Shown here: positions 35,460-45,113 of the stretch, piece by piece
How the letters are laid out: every line of letters starts with the position of its first letter
Numbering within the stretch: the stretch's first letter is position 1
From: Henriciella sp.
Lineage (GTDB): Bacteria; Pseudomonadota; Alphaproteobacteria; Caulobacterales; Hyphomonadaceae
NCBI RefSeq assembly: GCF_029937755.1
Contig: NZ_JAPYPG010000001.1
Span: 682,001 to 746,000 of the forward strand
Direction of reading: 5' to 3'
Length of the DNA: 64,000 nucleotides
Notes under the pieces: generated by a model
The model's input: only the letters and a program-made list of their open reading frames with translations
What the model was told of the DNA's origin: nothing
Database searches by the model: none
Made by a program: the position numbers and the translations under genes

Positions 35460-36212
35460 ATGGCTGGACATTCCAAATGGGCCAACATCCAGCACCGCAA
35501 GGGTGCACAGGACAAGAAGCGTGCCGCCCTGTTTGCGCGCCTGTCCAAGGAAATCACGATCGCCTCGAAACTGGGCGGCCCCGACCCCGATGCCAATCCG
35601 CGCCTGCGGCTCGCAATCAACAATGCGCGCGGCCAGTCCATGCCGAAGGACAATATCAAGCGCGCGGTCGACAAGGGCCAGGGCGGCGCGGGTGAAGAGT
35701 ATTTCGATATCCGCTATGAGGGCTTCGGCCCCGGCGGCGTCGGCATCATCGTCGAGGCATCGACCGACAACAAGAACCGCGCCGCCAGCGAGATCCGCGC
35801 GGCCTTCTCCAAGAATGGCGGCAATCTCGGAGAGACCGGATCCGTCTCCTTCGGCTTCGAACAGGTTGGCGAGATCGAATATCCGCCAGAAGCCGGCGAC
35901 GAGATGGAAGTGATGGAAGCCGCGATCGAAGCTGGCGCAACGGATGTTGAAAGCGACGAAGCCGGCCACTGGATCTATACCGAGCGCGAAGACCTTATGG
36001 ATGTCGCCTCCACGCTCGAAGGCAAGTTCGGCGAGGTCGAGGCAAAATCGACCAAGCTGATCTGGAAGCCGCAGAACAATGTTCCGGTCGAGGGCGACCA
36101 TGCCGACACGCTGATGAAACTGCTCGATGTCCTGGATGAACTCGACGACGTGCAGAACGTCTACGACAATTCCGAACTCTCGGATGCTGAAATCGAGCGG
36201 CTGTCGAGCTGA
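35460..36212 (+). CDS. YebC/PmpR family protein (TACO1-like)
   Basis: 250 residues, full length for the family. Starts with the signature [21 protein letters not shown] and has [17 protein letters not shown], the [22 protein letters not shown] block, [15 protein letters not shown], and a C-terminal acidic region. Family members act in transcription control or in translation of polyproline stretches. In many bacteria yebC precedes ruvC; here ruvCAB is 12 kb away. A 9-base run of purines precedes the start (GCAGGAGAG). Confidence 0.95.
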   Translation: MAGHSKWANIQHRKGAQDKKRAALFARLSKEITIASKLGGPDPDANPRLRLAINNARGQSMPKDNIKRAVDKGQGGAGEEYFDIRYEGFGPGGVGIIVEASTDNKNRAASEIRAAFSKNGGNLGETGSVSFGFEQVGEIEYPPEAGDEMEVMEAAIEAGATDVESDEAGHWIYTEREDLMDVASTLEGKFGEVEAKSTKLIWKPQNNVPVEGDHADTLMKLLDVLDELDDVQNVYDNSELSDAEIERLSS

Positions 36213-36362
36213 TCTGCCGCAGCCTCCGGGCTTGTGATTCGTCAGTCGTCACAGCAAGTACACCTTTGTGTGAAGTGTGCATAAGGCCCCTCCAATTCGG
36301 CCTGATGCACGCCATATGCTATGATGAGACACAACACAGTAGAGTAAATACTTGCCGGGACG

Positions 36363-37019
36363 ATGAGACGAACACAAGCAACCTATATCGCCTTGATTGC
36401 CGGGACAGCGGCTGCTGCCGCTGGCTTTGTCTGGAGCGCCATGGCCGAGCAGTCAGCCGGCGAGGCGCCCGTTGAAGCCAGCCGGCTCGAAACCGCAGTC
36501 TTTGCGGGCGGTTGCTTCTGGTGCACGGAAGCCGATTTCGACAAGGTCGAGGGCGTTGTCTCGACCATATCCGGCTATACGGGCGGCGACCTTGAAGAGC
36601 CGACCTACAAGCAGGTCACCGGGGGCGATACAGGCCATTACGAAGCCGTGAAGATCAGCTACGATCCCGCGAAGGTCTCCTATGAGGAACTGGTCGATTA
36701 TTACTTCCGCACGATCGATCCGACAGATCCGGCCGGCCAGTTCTGTGACAAGGGATCGAGCTATCGCACCGCTATCTTCGTCGACGATGCCGAAGAGCGT
36801 GAGACCGTCGAAGAGTCAATCGAGACGATTGAAACGTCAGGCGTCCTGCCGAACCGTGTCGTCACCAAGGTTATCGATGCCAGCGAGTTCTGGCCGGCAG
36901 AGAGCTATCACCAGAATTATTACCGGACCAATCCGATCCGCTACAAGTTCTACCGGGAAGGCTGCGGCCGTGACGACCGGCTGAAAAAGATCTGGGGTGA
37001 CAAGGCCGCAATCAACTGA
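36363..37019 (+). CDS. msrA: Exported peptide-methionine (S)-S-oxide reductase
   Basis: 218 residues. The N-terminus (MRRTQATYIALIAGTAAAAAGFVWSAMA) is a signal or anchor, so this copy works in the periplasm, unlike the cytoplasmic one at 18372. Catalytic Cys51 in FAGGCFWC, with a second Cys three residues later; GHYEAVKISYDP, EFWPAESYHQNYY are family motifs. The C-terminal REGCGRD holds the recycling Cys. A terminator follows 31 bases after the stop. Confidence 0.93.
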   Translation: MRRTQATYIALIAGTAAAAAGFVWSAMAEQSAGEAPVEASRLETAVFAGGCFWCTEADFDKVEGVVSTISGYTGGDLEEPTYKQVTGGDTGHYEAVKISYDPAKVSYEELVDYYFRTIDPTDPAGQFCDKGSSYRTAIFVDDAEERETVEESIETIETSGVLPNRVVTKVIDASEFWPAESYHQNYYRTNPIRYKFYREGCGRDDRLKKIWGDKAAIN

Positions 37020-37050
37020 TCGTGCGCCTTTTCCCCGACCGACCAAAGCA

Positions 37051-37079
37051 AAACCCCCGCGAGCCGCTCGCGGGGGTTT
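37051..37079. terminator. Bidirectional Rho-independent terminator
   Basis: AAACCCCCGCGAG (37051-37063) pairs with CTCGCGGGGGTTT (37067-37079), a 13-base arm with a CCG loop. It is followed by TCTCTTTT on the plus strand and by a T-run on the minus strand (from AAA and beyond). It lies between the convergent msrA and lolA genes and can end both. Confidence 0.88.
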
Positions 37080-37107
37080 CTCTTTTCAGGGCGACGCCAG
37101 GGCGCGT

Positions 37108-37929
37108 CTAGCGTTCGTCTTCTTCCTCATCGGCAGGGTCTTCCATGATGAAGAGCCGCGGGTCGACACTGACATTCGTCTTCACATCCTCCAGCGAGAC
37201 CAGAGTCGTCTGCCGGTTGGCATCAAGCGCCCGCCAGCTGTTGAGCTGATAGGTCGCCTTGTCGAAGAACAGTGTCAGCTGGCCTTCGGATTCACCGGCG
37301 CGGTCCTCGACCGTGATCGCGACTTCCTTGTTGCCGCGCTTCACATCGACAACGCGCGCCTCTGACTTGAAGTCGAGCTTGTCGTCGAGGATCAGGCCGA
37401 GTGGCGTGGAGGCCAGCGGAACACGGTCCACCGTCTCCAGCTCACTGTCTTCCATGGCCACAGTCGTACCGTCTGACACGATCAGGATCGGCGTCGGCGC
37501 GTCATAGTCGAACCGCATCCGGCCCGGACGGCGCAGGGCGAAATCACCATGGGTGACCCCGCCATCCGGCGAGACCTGGGTAAAGCGGCCCTTGGCCGTC
37601 TTCGCCGATGCGAGGGCTGATGCAGCCTTGTCCAGGATGGCCTGCCGGTCAGCAGCGGTCAGCACGCCCGGATCCTCAGACGGCGGGGTAACTTTCTCGG
37701 CCGTCTCGTTTGGCTGCGCGGAGTCGGTGGCAACCCGCTCTTCGGCAGGCTCGGCGACGGGCCTCGCCTGCGGGGTCTGGTCTGCGGCGGTTTGTGCCGG
37801 GGCAGATTGGGCAGCATGCACGACCACGGGCGCGGAGACCGGCATCAGGAAGGCCGGGTCCGCCTCGAAGGCGAGGGGCACGCCACCCATCATGATCACG
37901 GCGGCAAGGGGATGCAGCAAAGACGTCAT
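37108..37929 (-). CDS. lolA: Outer-membrane lipoprotein carrier LolA-like protein
   Basis: 273 residues. The N-terminus has a weak signal; residues about 40-88 form an Ala/Pro/Glu-rich linker. The LolA domain (about 90-260) shows KTAKGRFTQVSPDGGVTHGDFALRRPGRMRFDYDAPTP, a core family stretch, and LTLFFDKATYQLNSWRALD. It carries lipoproteins across the periplasm. It stands next to ftsK, as is common in alphaproteobacteria. The long linker makes it longer than the typical ~200-residue LolA. Confidence 0.85.
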   Translation of the reverse strand: MTSLLHPLAAVIMMGGVPLAFEADPAFLMPVSAPVVVHAAQSAPAQTAADQTPQARPVAEPAEERVATDSAQPNETAEKVTPPSEDPGVLTAADRQAILDKAASALASAKTAKGRFTQVSPDGGVTHGDFALRRPGRMRFDYDAPTPILIVSDGTTVAMEDSELETVDRVPLASTPLGLILDDKLDFKSEARVVDVKRGNKEVAITVEDRAGESEGQLTLFFDKATYQLNSWRALDANRQTTLVSLEDVKTNVSVDPRLFIMEDPADEEEDER

Positions 37930-38084
37930 ATCGTCCTCCTGTGTTGGTCCATTGAGATAATCAACGCACCTCAGAGAAAACAGGGCTGAAAAAAGGTATT
38001 TCCGCCGTCTTTCGTTGTTGTCTGTTCAGTTTGCGAGGTATGGCCGCGCGCGCATGAACGCCCGCTGACCGGCCCCTGCAGAGC

Positions 38085-40478
38085 CTATTCAGACGGCTCG
38101 CTGCGCGCCAGGATCTCACGCTTGCCGGCATGGTTGGGCGCAGAAATCACGCCCTCCTCCTCAAGCCGCTCGATCAGGGTCGCGGCCTTGTTGTAACCGA
38201 CCTTGAGGCGGCGCTGGAGGTATGAGGTCGAGGCCCGCTTGTCGCGCAGCACAATCGCCATGGCCTGCGAGTAGAGGTCATCATCGCCCCCGCCGCCATC
38301 CACGCCGAGCATCGCATCCATGATGGCGCTGCCCGTGCCGCCCTCATCGGGCTCCTCGAGGATCTCGATATTGTAGTCCGGTTCGCCCTGGTCCTTCAGC
38401 CAGTTCACTACCGTCTCGACCTCGTCATCGGAGACGAAGGGCCCGTGCAGGCGCTTGGTTTTCACGCCGGCGGCCTGATAGAGAAGGTCACCCATGCCGA
38501 GCAGCTGTTCGGCGCCCTGCTCACCGAGGATGGTGCGCGAGTCGATCTTGGTCGTGACCATGTAGGAGATACGCGTCGGGAAGTTCGCCTTGATCGTGCC
38601 GGTAATCACGTCGACCGACGGGCGCTGTGTCGCGGTAATCAGGTGAATACCCGCGGCCCGCGCCATCTGGGCGAGGCGCTGGATACAGCCTTCGATCTCC
38701 TTGCCGGCGACCATCATCAGGTCAGCCATCTCGTCGATCACGACGACGATGTTCGGGATATGGTCAAGCGGCAGGACTTCCGTCTCATGGATCGGCTTGC
38801 CGCGATCATCGAAGCCGGTCTGCACCTTGCGGGTCATCTGCTCGCCGCGCTCGCGATACTTCGCCGCCTTCTCATTGAAGCCGGCCAGGTTGCGCACGCC
38901 CGCCTTGGACATGAGCTCATAACGGCTTTCCATTTCACGCACAGCCCACTGCAGCGCGTTGACCGCCTTCTTGGGATCGGTGACCACCGGCGCCAGCAGG
39001 TGCGGAATGCCTTCATAGATGGACAGCTCCAGCATCTTGGGGTCGATCATGATGAAGCGGCACTGTTCCGGCGTCAGGCGGTAGATCAGCGACAGGATCA
39101 TCGCGTTCACGCCAACTGACTTACCAGACCCCGTGGTCCCGGCGATGAGCAGGTGAGGCATCTTGGCGAGGTCGACCACGGTCGGGGTGCCGCCAATATC
39201 CTCACCGAGCGCCATCGGCAGCGATGCCTTGGAGTTGGTATAGGCAGATGCCGACAGCAACGAACGGAAGTACACCGTCTCGCGCTCTTCATTCGGCAGC
39301 TCGATCCCGATGGCGTTCTTGCCCGGGATAACAGCGACCCGCGCTGAAACCGCGCTCATTGAGCGGGCAATATCGTCTGCGAGCGAGATAACGCGCGCGG
39401 ATTTCACACCCGCCGCCGGCTCCAGTTCGAACAGGGTTACCACCGGCCCAGGGCGGACTTCCTTGATCCGCCCGCGCACGCCGAATTCACGCAATACTTC
39501 TGACAGGCGGTTGGCCTGGGCGAGAAGCCCGTCTTCATCGACAGCCGCGCGCCGCTCTGGCGGAAGCTGCAGAAGGTCGATCGAGGGCAGGATCTTCGCA
39601 CCACGGCGGGCCTTCTTGCGAATGGATGGCCGCTCCGGCTGAGGCGCCGGCGTCTTTTGCGGCGTCAGTTTCGGGCGCGTGACAGCGCTCGGCATGTCAT
39701 CAGCGTCATCTGTATCCTCGATTTCCTCGTCCAGCTCCGGCTCCGGCGGAGCGATCGCCTTGCGCTTCGATGGCGCCTCCGCCTTTCCGTGAATGCTGGG
39801 CGCATATTCGCTATCGTCTTCGACGTGGCGCCGGCCCAGCCCGCCAACCAGGCGCGAACCGAGCCCACCGGCGCGGCGCATCATACGCCCCCCGGAACTC
39901 GTCGCTGCCGACTGCAGCAGACGCGCGTCGCCACGGCGGAAGCCGAGGGCGCTGAAAGCCAGCACAGCGGCAATCACGCCAAGGAAGAAACCGGCCAGCA
40001 AGTTCGGGAAAGGCAGGAGGAGCGCCTTGAAGGGCACGACTGCGAGCCCGTAAATCCAGTCACCGACAACACCGCCAAGCCCGGCCCAGAGCGGCCAGGA
40101 GGCCGGAACCGGAAAAGACGCAAGCGTCCCGGCAAGCACGGGAATGAAAAGGGCACCATAAAACCAGCGGCGGATCCGCGGCGCGCCGATCAGCACCGCA
40201 CGCATGGCCCCGCCGACCATCAGGGTGAGGCCGGCCATCCAGGCTGCAAAGCCCAGCACCTGCAGCGCCAAGTCTGCAACAATCGCCCCGGTGCCGCCGA
40301 AAAGATTCTGCACCGCCATACCGGTCGCGGCATTCCAGCTGGGGTCCGTTGACTCATAAGTGCCGACGCTGCCGCAAATAAATACGCCGATGGCAAAAGC
40401 GGCCGTCCCCGTGAGAATTCTCCAGACCGGGTCGGTCGTCTCGCGCACCTGTTCGCTTTCTGCAATCGAATTGGCCAT
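38085..40478 (-). CDS. ftsK: DNA translocase FtsK
   Basis: 797 residues from ATG 40478 (34 residues of non-family sequence are removed by this choice). Four hydrophobic segments near the N-terminus, a Pro/Arg/Glu-rich linker (about 230-320), the alpha/beta motor with Walker A GTTGSGKSVGVN (about residue 446), Walker B region VVVIDEMADLMM, and the C-terminal gamma domain (winged helix: KVGYNKAATLIERLEEEGV) that reads the KOPS sequences. Role: chromosome dimer resolution and segregation at the septum. Located between lolA and amtB, facing left. Confidence 0.95.
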   Translation of the reverse strand: MANSIAESEQVRETTDPVWRILTGTAAFAIGVFICGSVGTYESTDPSWNAATGMAVQNLFGGTGAIVADLALQVLGFAAWMAGLTLMVGGAMRAVLIGAPRIRRWFYGALFIPVLAGTLASFPVPASWPLWAGLGGVVGDWIYGLAVVPFKALLLPFPNLLAGFFLGVIAAVLAFSALGFRRGDARLLQSAATSSGGRMMRRAGGLGSRLVGGLGRRHVEDDSEYAPSIHGKAEAPSKRKAIAPPEPELDEEIEDTDDADDMPSAVTRPKLTPQKTPAPQPERPSIRKKARRGAKILPSIDLLQLPPERRAAVDEDGLLAQANRLSEVLREFGVRGRIKEVRPGPVVTLFELEPAAGVKSARVISLADDIARSMSAVSARVAVIPGKNAIGIELPNEERETVYFRSLLSASAYTNSKASLPMALGEDIGGTPTVVDLAKMPHLLIAGTTGSGKSVGVNAMILSLIYRLTPEQCRFIMIDPKMLELSIYEGIPHLLAPVVTDPKKAVNALQWAVREMESRYELMSKAGVRNLAGFNEKAAKYRERGEQMTRKVQTGFDDRGKPIHETEVLPLDHIPNIVVVIDEMADLMMVAGKEIEGCIQRLAQMARAAGIHLITATQRPSVDVITGTIKANFPTRISYMVTTKIDSRTILGEQGAEQLLGMGDLLYQAAGVKTKRLHGPFVSDDEVETVVNWLKDQGEPDYNIEILEEPDEGGTGSAIMDAMLGVDGGGGDDDLYSQAMAIVLRDKRASTSYLQRRLKVGYNKAATLIERLEEEGVISAPNHAGKREILARSEPSE

Positions 40479-40580
40479 GTCTTGAGGTCCACCATCTTCA
40501 GGCTTGGATTTTCCGGTAAATTGCCCGGATGCTCTTAACACCGCGCAAACGCGGCAGCCTTGAGGCAGTAAAAGACACAA

Positions 40581-40611
40581 AAAAATCCCCGGCCAGTTGC
40601 CTGGCCGGGGA
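40581..40611 (-). terminator. Rho-independent terminator of amtB
   Basis: TCCCCGGCCAG (40586-40596) and CTGGCCGGGGA (40601-40611) form an 11-bp perfect stem. In the minus (amtB) direction it is followed by TTTTTTT (40585-40579). The stem lies about 50 bases past the amtB stop, so it fits amtB. Confidence 0.9.
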
Positions 40612-40659
40612 AGTCTGGGAGGAAACGCTTCCCAAGAGAAGCGAACCGTTGGAGGCCGC

Positions 40660-41994
40660 TTATCCGAATTCCGGATAGGCCTCGAGGCCGACTTCGGACT
40701 TGTCCATACCGGCGAGTTCTTCTTCCTCGCTCGGGCGGACGCCGAGTGTAACTTTCAGGATCATCCAGACGATTGCCGAGGCAACCGACACGAAGATACC
40801 GCAGGCGAGCACGCCGATGAACTGGCCGAGATAGCTCGGCGTCGCTGCATCGGTCGTGTCGATGCCGAAGCCACCGCCATGCGACAGCGGAACGATCATC
40901 GTGCCCCAGATACCGCAGACAAGGTGAGCCGGGATGGCGCCGACGACATCGTCGATCTTGAGCTTGTCGAGCAGCGGAACCGTCAGCACGACGAGCACAC
41001 CACCGATCGCACCGATCAGGATGGAAAGGCCCATGGATGGCATCAGCGGCTCAGCCGTGATGGACACCAGGCCACCAATCGCGCCGTTGAACGCCATGGT
41101 CGCGTCAACCTTGCCGCCATAGAGGACCCCGGTGAGGATCATTGCGGCGAGCACGCCGCCACAGGCAGCCATATTCGTGTTGGCGAAGATCTGGGCGACG
41201 GCATTGATGTCATCAAACGTGCCGGCCGCAAGCTGCGAGGCGCCGTTGAAGCCGAACCAGCCGAACCAGAGAATGAAGGTACCCAGAGCCGCGAGCGGAA
41301 TGTTCGAGCCCGGCATCGGATGAACTTCACCATTCACGAACTTGCCCATGCGCGGACCGATGATAATCGCGCCGACAAGGGCAGCCCACCCGCCTGTAGA
41401 GTGAACGAGGGTCGAACCGGCGAAGTCCGAGAAGGCGAATTGCGAGTCGAGCGCGCCGCCGCCCCATTCCCAAGATGCCACGATCGGATAGATGAAGGCT
41501 GTCAGGAAAGCCGTGAAGATCAGGAACGGCCAGAGCTTCACGCGCTCGGCTACCGTACCGGAGACAATCGATGCGGCCGTTGCCACGAACACCATCTGGA
41601 AGAACCAGTCGGAGGCCGCTGCATAACCCGTGTCGAGGCTTTCCTCAGGCGCCCAGATCCACGACGGAACACCGAACCAGCCCCCTGCGATAGTCGCCCC
41701 AGGGTAGGCCATATTGTAGCCGACGAGCCAGAACATGATGCCGGCGACCGAGAAGAGCGCAACGTTCTTCATGGACTGCATCGCGGCGTTTTTCTTCCGC
41801 ACGAGCCCCGCTTCGAGCATGCAGAAGCCTGCTGCCATGAACATGACGATGAGACCGCCGATCAGGAACAGATAACTGTTGTCTACATATGCACTTACTT
41901 CAGAGGCCTCCTGCGCCGATGCGCCCAACGCCCCTAAGGCCGCGAGCGGCATAACTGCCAAACCCCGCATCGTGCCTTTAACCAAACTACTCAT
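40660..41994 (-). CDS. amtB: Ammonium transporter AmtB
   Basis: 444 residues with an N-terminal signal (AALGALGASAQ) and 11 hydrophobic segments. AmtB hallmarks: FCMLEAGLVRKKNA, DFAGSTLVHSTGG (first His), GTFILWFGWFGFN, AAMILTGVLYGGKVDATMAFNGAIGGLVSI, and HLVCGIWGTM in the second half. Allows NH3/NH4+ uptake across the inner membrane. The usual partner glnK (PII) is not next to it here. Divergent from ubiH with 190 bases between, no sigma-54 site was found there by eye. Confidence 0.95.
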   Translation of the reverse strand: MSSLVKGTMRGLAVMPLAALGALGASAQEASEVSAYVDNSYLFLIGGLIVMFMAAGFCMLEAGLVRKKNAAMQSMKNVALFSVAGIMFWLVGYNMAYPGATIAGGWFGVPSWIWAPEESLDTGYAAASDWFFQMVFVATAASIVSGTVAERVKLWPFLIFTAFLTAFIYPIVASWEWGGGALDSQFAFSDFAGSTLVHSTGGWAALVGAIIIGPRMGKFVNGEVHPMPGSNIPLAALGTFILWFGWFGFNGASQLAAGTFDDINAVAQIFANTNMAACGGVLAAMILTGVLYGGKVDATMAFNGAIGGLVSITAEPLMPSMGLSILIGAIGGVLVVLTVPLLDKLKIDDVVGAIPAHLVCGIWGTMIVPLSHGGGFGIDTTDAATPSYLGQFIGVLACGIFVSVASAIVWMILKVTLGVRPSEEEELAGMDKSEVGLEAYPEFG

Positions 41995-42184
41995 GCCCTT
42001 CTCCCAATTAGTTGGTATGACGGGCCGCAGCTAAGCGGACCTGCCCGGGGAACGACCAGAGGCATTAAGCCCGCGTCATGTTGCGGTCGCCGGTCTGACC
42101 AAAATTCGGGCACCCTGCGACCCAAACGCCCGTTTCGGCGTCATCTCTGGACCGGATTCCCGCGGACAAGTAGAAGCTTGAGAG

Positions 42185-43420
42185 ATGAAAGCGCATCAGA
42201 GCGAAGTCGTGATTGTCGGGGCCGGACCAGCGGGAGCCTCTCTGGGTCTGGCGCTTGCGCGCGCCGGGCTGGAAACTGTTCTGGTTGATGCACGAGACCC
42301 CGCTGCGACACCGCCAGAGGACACACGGAATTTCGCTGTTGTCACAGGCAGTTGGCGGCTGCTGGACCGGCTCGGCATTGCTGCTGCTCTCGAGGGCAAG
42401 ACCCAGCCGCTGCACGGCCTTGAGGCAGAAGATGGCGGCACGCACTGGTTTGGCCGTCCGCATGTCCTGTTCGGCGATGAAGACCTGCCCGAGCGAGGAG
42501 AGGGCGAAACACTCGGGCACATGATTGAAGCGCCAAAGCTGCAGTCAGCCCTCGATGCCGCGATGAAAGACCAGAAATCGCTCACCCTGATCGCGCCGGC
42601 GCGCTTTCAGTCATATGAAGCGACACCGGGCAGCGTCACAGTTACTCTCGAAAACGGCGATACCATTCGCGCCCGCCTGCTCATCGGCGCCGATGGCGTT
42701 AACTCTCCCGTGCGCAAGGCGGCAGGCATCACGACCGAGGGCCGTGACTATGGAAAGTCCGTCTTTGCGGCCAATGTCGCCCTGTCGCGCCCGCATCACG
42801 GCATCGCCCGCCAGCTTTTTACCCCGGAGGGCCCGTTCGCGACATTGCCGCTTCAGGGCGACCGGGCCAATCTCGCCTGGTACATGAAGCGCGGCGCCGC
42901 CGAAGCGCTGGCAAAGATGTCACCGGAAGAGGTCGAGGCCGAGCTCAATTACCGCTTTGCTGACTTTGCCGGCGAGATGAAGATTGACGGCCCGATGGGC
43001 TCCTATCCGCTGATCCTGAAAATCGCCGAACATATGGTGGAGGAGCGCGTCGCCTTGGTCGGAGACGCTGTGCGCCGGATCAATCCACTGGCGGGCCAGG
43101 GATTGAACCAGGGCTTCCGCGATTTGGCCGCACTCTATGATGCGATCATGGACGCCGACCGGGCCGGGCTCGACATCGGGTCAGCGCAAACGCTCTCGGC
43201 CTATCAGGGCTCAAGGCGGCTCGGCGCCAACACCGCCGCCCTCGCCATGGATGCGATCGACCGGCTGTTCTCCAACGACTCCATGCTGACCAAGCCTGTG
43301 CGCGGGATCGGCATGCTGGCAGCCGAACGCGTCTCGCCGCTGCGCAAGCGTCTCGCCGGGATCGCCAGCGCTTCCTCGCCAGACCTGCCAAGCCTGATGC
43401 AGCCCCTGGACGCCGCCTGA
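42185..43420 (+). CDS. UbiH/UbiF/COQ6-family FAD-dependent hydroxylase (ubiquinone synthesis)
   Basis: 411 residues. FAD motifs: VVIVGAGPAGASLGLAL at the N-terminus, LLIGADGVNSPVRKAAG (DG motif), and VALVGDAVRRINPLAGQGLNQGFRD (GD motif). This is the class A flavin monooxygenase fold of ubiquinone ring hydroxylases. The exact ring position is not decidable. Divergent from amtB. It is followed by a convergent cluster typical for alphaproteobacteria (DUF971, UPF0434, LON-domain and thioredoxin-TPR). Confidence 0.9.
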   Translation: MKAHQSEVVIVGAGPAGASLGLALARAGLETVLVDARDPAATPPEDTRNFAVVTGSWRLLDRLGIAAALEGKTQPLHGLEAEDGGTHWFGRPHVLFGDEDLPERGEGETLGHMIEAPKLQSALDAAMKDQKSLTLIAPARFQSYEATPGSVTVTLENGDTIRARLLIGADGVNSPVRKAAGITTEGRDYGKSVFAANVALSRPHHGIARQLFTPEGPFATLPLQGDRANLAWYMKRGAAEALAKMSPEEVEAELNYRFADFAGEMKIDGPMGSYPLILKIAEHMVEERVALVGDAVRRINPLAGQGLNQGFRDLAALYDAIMDADRAGLDIGSAQTLSAYQGSRRLGANTAALAMDAIDRLFSNDSMLTKPVRGIGMLAAERVSPLRKRLAGIASASSPDLPSLMQPLDAA

Positions 43421-43427
43421 GGCCCGC

Positions 43428-43829
43428 TCAGTACCAGAAATACAGGCCCACGAAGATCAGTACCGGAATGACGGACATCCCGAACGTATTGCGGGCAAAG
43501 ACGAATTTCTCGATCCAGGCATCCAGCCGCGGGTCGCCGCTTGATCGTGTCTTCGTGACCAGTTTGACATTGTCGCCTTTGATCTCGGTATTGTCGCTGA
43601 CGATATAACTGGTCAGCGATCCCTCGAGCGCCAGACAGCCAAAATAGAAGACCGCGCTCCAGACAATCGCGCCGAAGGCAAACGCCATCACGCTCCAGCC
43701 GATATCGAAGTCGTCAAACTGGCCCAGCCGCCAGAGGAAGATCACCAGCACGCCGCCACCGGCCATCACGGCGATGAGCATTAGGGTGCGAAGCCTGCAG
43801 AAGTCCACGGGTTTCGTCTCTTCGGCCAT
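43428..43829 (-). CDS. Hypothetical membrane protein
   Basis: 133 residues from ATG 43829 (AGGGGGA about 8 bases upstream; an upstream ATG at 43850 is less likely). Three hydrophobic segments: about 15-34, 46-70 and 118-132. The loop between segments 2 and 3 carries charged residues (DNTEIKGDNVKLVTKTRSSGDPRLD). No recognised family. It converges on ubiH and precedes nothing co-directional before DUF971. Confidence 0.6.
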   Translation of the reverse strand: MAEETKPVDFCRLRTLMLIAVMAGGGVLVIFLWRLGQFDDFDIGWSVMAFAFGAIVWSAVFYFGCLALEGSLTSYIVSDNTEIKGDNVKLVTKTRSSGDPRLDAWIEKFVFARNTFGMSVIPVLIFVGLYFWY

Positions 43830-43857
43830 CTCGCGTCCCCCTGTTTTCAACCGCCTG

Positions 43858-44163
43858 TCAGGCGGCCTCGCCGAGCTCTCTCAACAGCTTCCAGGTATAA
43901 AGTCCGCTGGAATGGCCGTCAGAAAAGTGGATGCGCACCGCATAGCGCCCGACCGGATCGGCTTTTGTAACCTGAATATCCGCCGGCACCGGCGGCTGTG
44001 GCGGGCGCGGGCCGGCGCCGTGGCCACGCACTTCAGCGGAAGGACTTTCCTCGCGCAGGCGCTTATAGGGAATGTCGAAAGAGGCCTCGTCCTCAAACGT
44101 CACCGTCAGTATCGATGCCGAGCGGCGGAAACGCAGTTCGGTCGGCCAGGGCATGATGGTCAT
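43858..44163 (-). CDS. DUF971 protein (gamma-butyrobetaine hydroxylase N-terminal-like)
   Basis: 101 residues. The region from LRFRRSASILTVTF to YAVRIHFSDGHSSGLYTWKLLREL is the DUF971 core, a small beta-rich domain also found at the N-terminus of gamma-butyrobetaine dioxygenase and linked to Fe-S proteins. The stand-alone form is widespread. It lies 6 bases after UPF0434. Function unproven. Confidence 0.85.
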   Translation of the reverse strand: MTIMPWPTELRFRRSASILTVTFEDEASFDIPYKRLREESPSAEVRGHGAGPRPPQPPVPADIQVTKADPVGRYAVRIHFSDGHSSGLYTWKLLRELGEAA

Positions 44164-44169
44164 GAGCCC

Positions 44170-44400
44170 CTACTCCGTTTCGAGAGAGCGGGCCTCGCTC
44201 TCCAGCATTATCGGCAGGCCATCGCGGATCGGATAGGCGAGCCTGGCCTTCTGGGACACAAGCTCCTGACGTTCACGATCATAGGTCAGCGGCGTGCGCG
44301 TCAGCGGACAGATCAGAAGCTCAAGCAGGCGCGGATCGGTCTTCGCGCGCTCAGCCTCCTGCCCATTCTTGGCGGTGTCATGATCAGCGGTGTCGGTCAT
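44170..44400 (-). CDS. UPF0434 / Trm112-like protein
   Basis: 76 residues. The motif [17 protein letters not shown] and [11 protein letters not shown] are the UPF0434 core; the second Cys pair of some members is missing, so the zinc ribbon appears reduced. Its ATG overlaps the stop of the LON-domain gene by 4 bases. Trm112-like proteins activate methyltransferases; for the bacterial one a partner has not been shown. Confidence 0.88.
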   Translation of the reverse strand: MTDTADHDTAKNGQEAERAKTDPRLLELLICPLTRTPLTYDRERQELVSQKARLAYPIRDGLPIMLESEARSLETE

Positions 44401-45047
44401 TGCAGCGTCGATGAATCGTCGCCTGACACGTCCATGTCAAGCAAGGCGATAAGCGCATCACACCGCCCGCACAGGTCCGGGGCCTCCAGAAGGGCCTGTT
44501 TCTCCATGGGAGAGAAGGGACATCCGGCCGACAGGGCGTTGACGAGTGTCTCCATCGGCGCCGTCTCGACCGCGTCCCAGTCGACCTCCATCTCGTTGTG
44601 GGAGACATAGTGCTTCAGGGCTGCCGACAGCTTGTCCCGGTCCGGCAGGCGCACCGCCTCCGGCTCGCTCAGGTCTGATGCATAAGACGTCCAGTCGGGC
44701 CGCACCTGACGGTAGGGCGTCGGACCATCGACTTCCTCGGTCACCGAAAAGCGGCACACCCCGGACAGGTTGATCAGGTAGCGCCCGTCTTCGGTCTCCG
44801 AATAGGAGGTGATCCGTCCGGCGCAACCAACGCCGGCAAGATGCGGCGCACTCTTCTCGCCACCCGAGGGCTGGATCATGCCGATCATCCGGTGCCCGGC
44901 CATCGCATCATCGATCATGTTTAGATAGCGCGGCTCGAAGATGTTGAGCGGCAGAGACCATCGGGGAAAAAGGAGCGCTCCGGCCAGCGGGAACACAGCA
45001 ATCGTGTCCGGCAGGTCGTCGACCTTCCTGTAGCCCTGCTTGGTCAT
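44397..45047 (-). CDS. LON substrate-binding-domain protein
   Basis: 216 residues. It resembles the N-terminal domain of ATP-dependent Lon without the ATPase: [30 protein letters not shown] and the GCAGRI stretch are characteristic. The C-terminal half is helical ([36 protein letters not shown]). ATG 45047 has GGAG 9 bases upstream. It precedes UPF0434 with a 4-base overlap, in an operon with the thioredoxin-TPR gene upstream. Confidence 0.9.
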   Translation of the reverse strand: MTKQGYRKVDDLPDTIAVFPLAGALLFPRWSLPLNIFEPRYLNMIDDAMAGHRMIGMIQPSGGEKSAPHLAGVGCAGRITSYSETEDGRYLINLSGVCRFSVTEEVDGPTPYRQVRPDWTSYASDLSEPEAVRLPDRDKLSAALKHYVSHNEMEVDWDAVETAPMETLVNALSAGCPFSPMEKQALLEAPDLCGRCDALIALLDMDVSGDDSSTLQ

Positions 45048-45113
45048 TCGGCTCGCTCCTCCTGCCGGCCCGCTGTTGTCAACATGGCGCGACTGGCAAC
45101 AATGTCGAGGGCC

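Noticed and set aside
40597..41937. 446-residue plus-strand frame opposite amtB
   Set aside because: Shadow of a conserved membrane protein gene in high-GC DNA; His/Arg/Asp-rich composition without a family signature.
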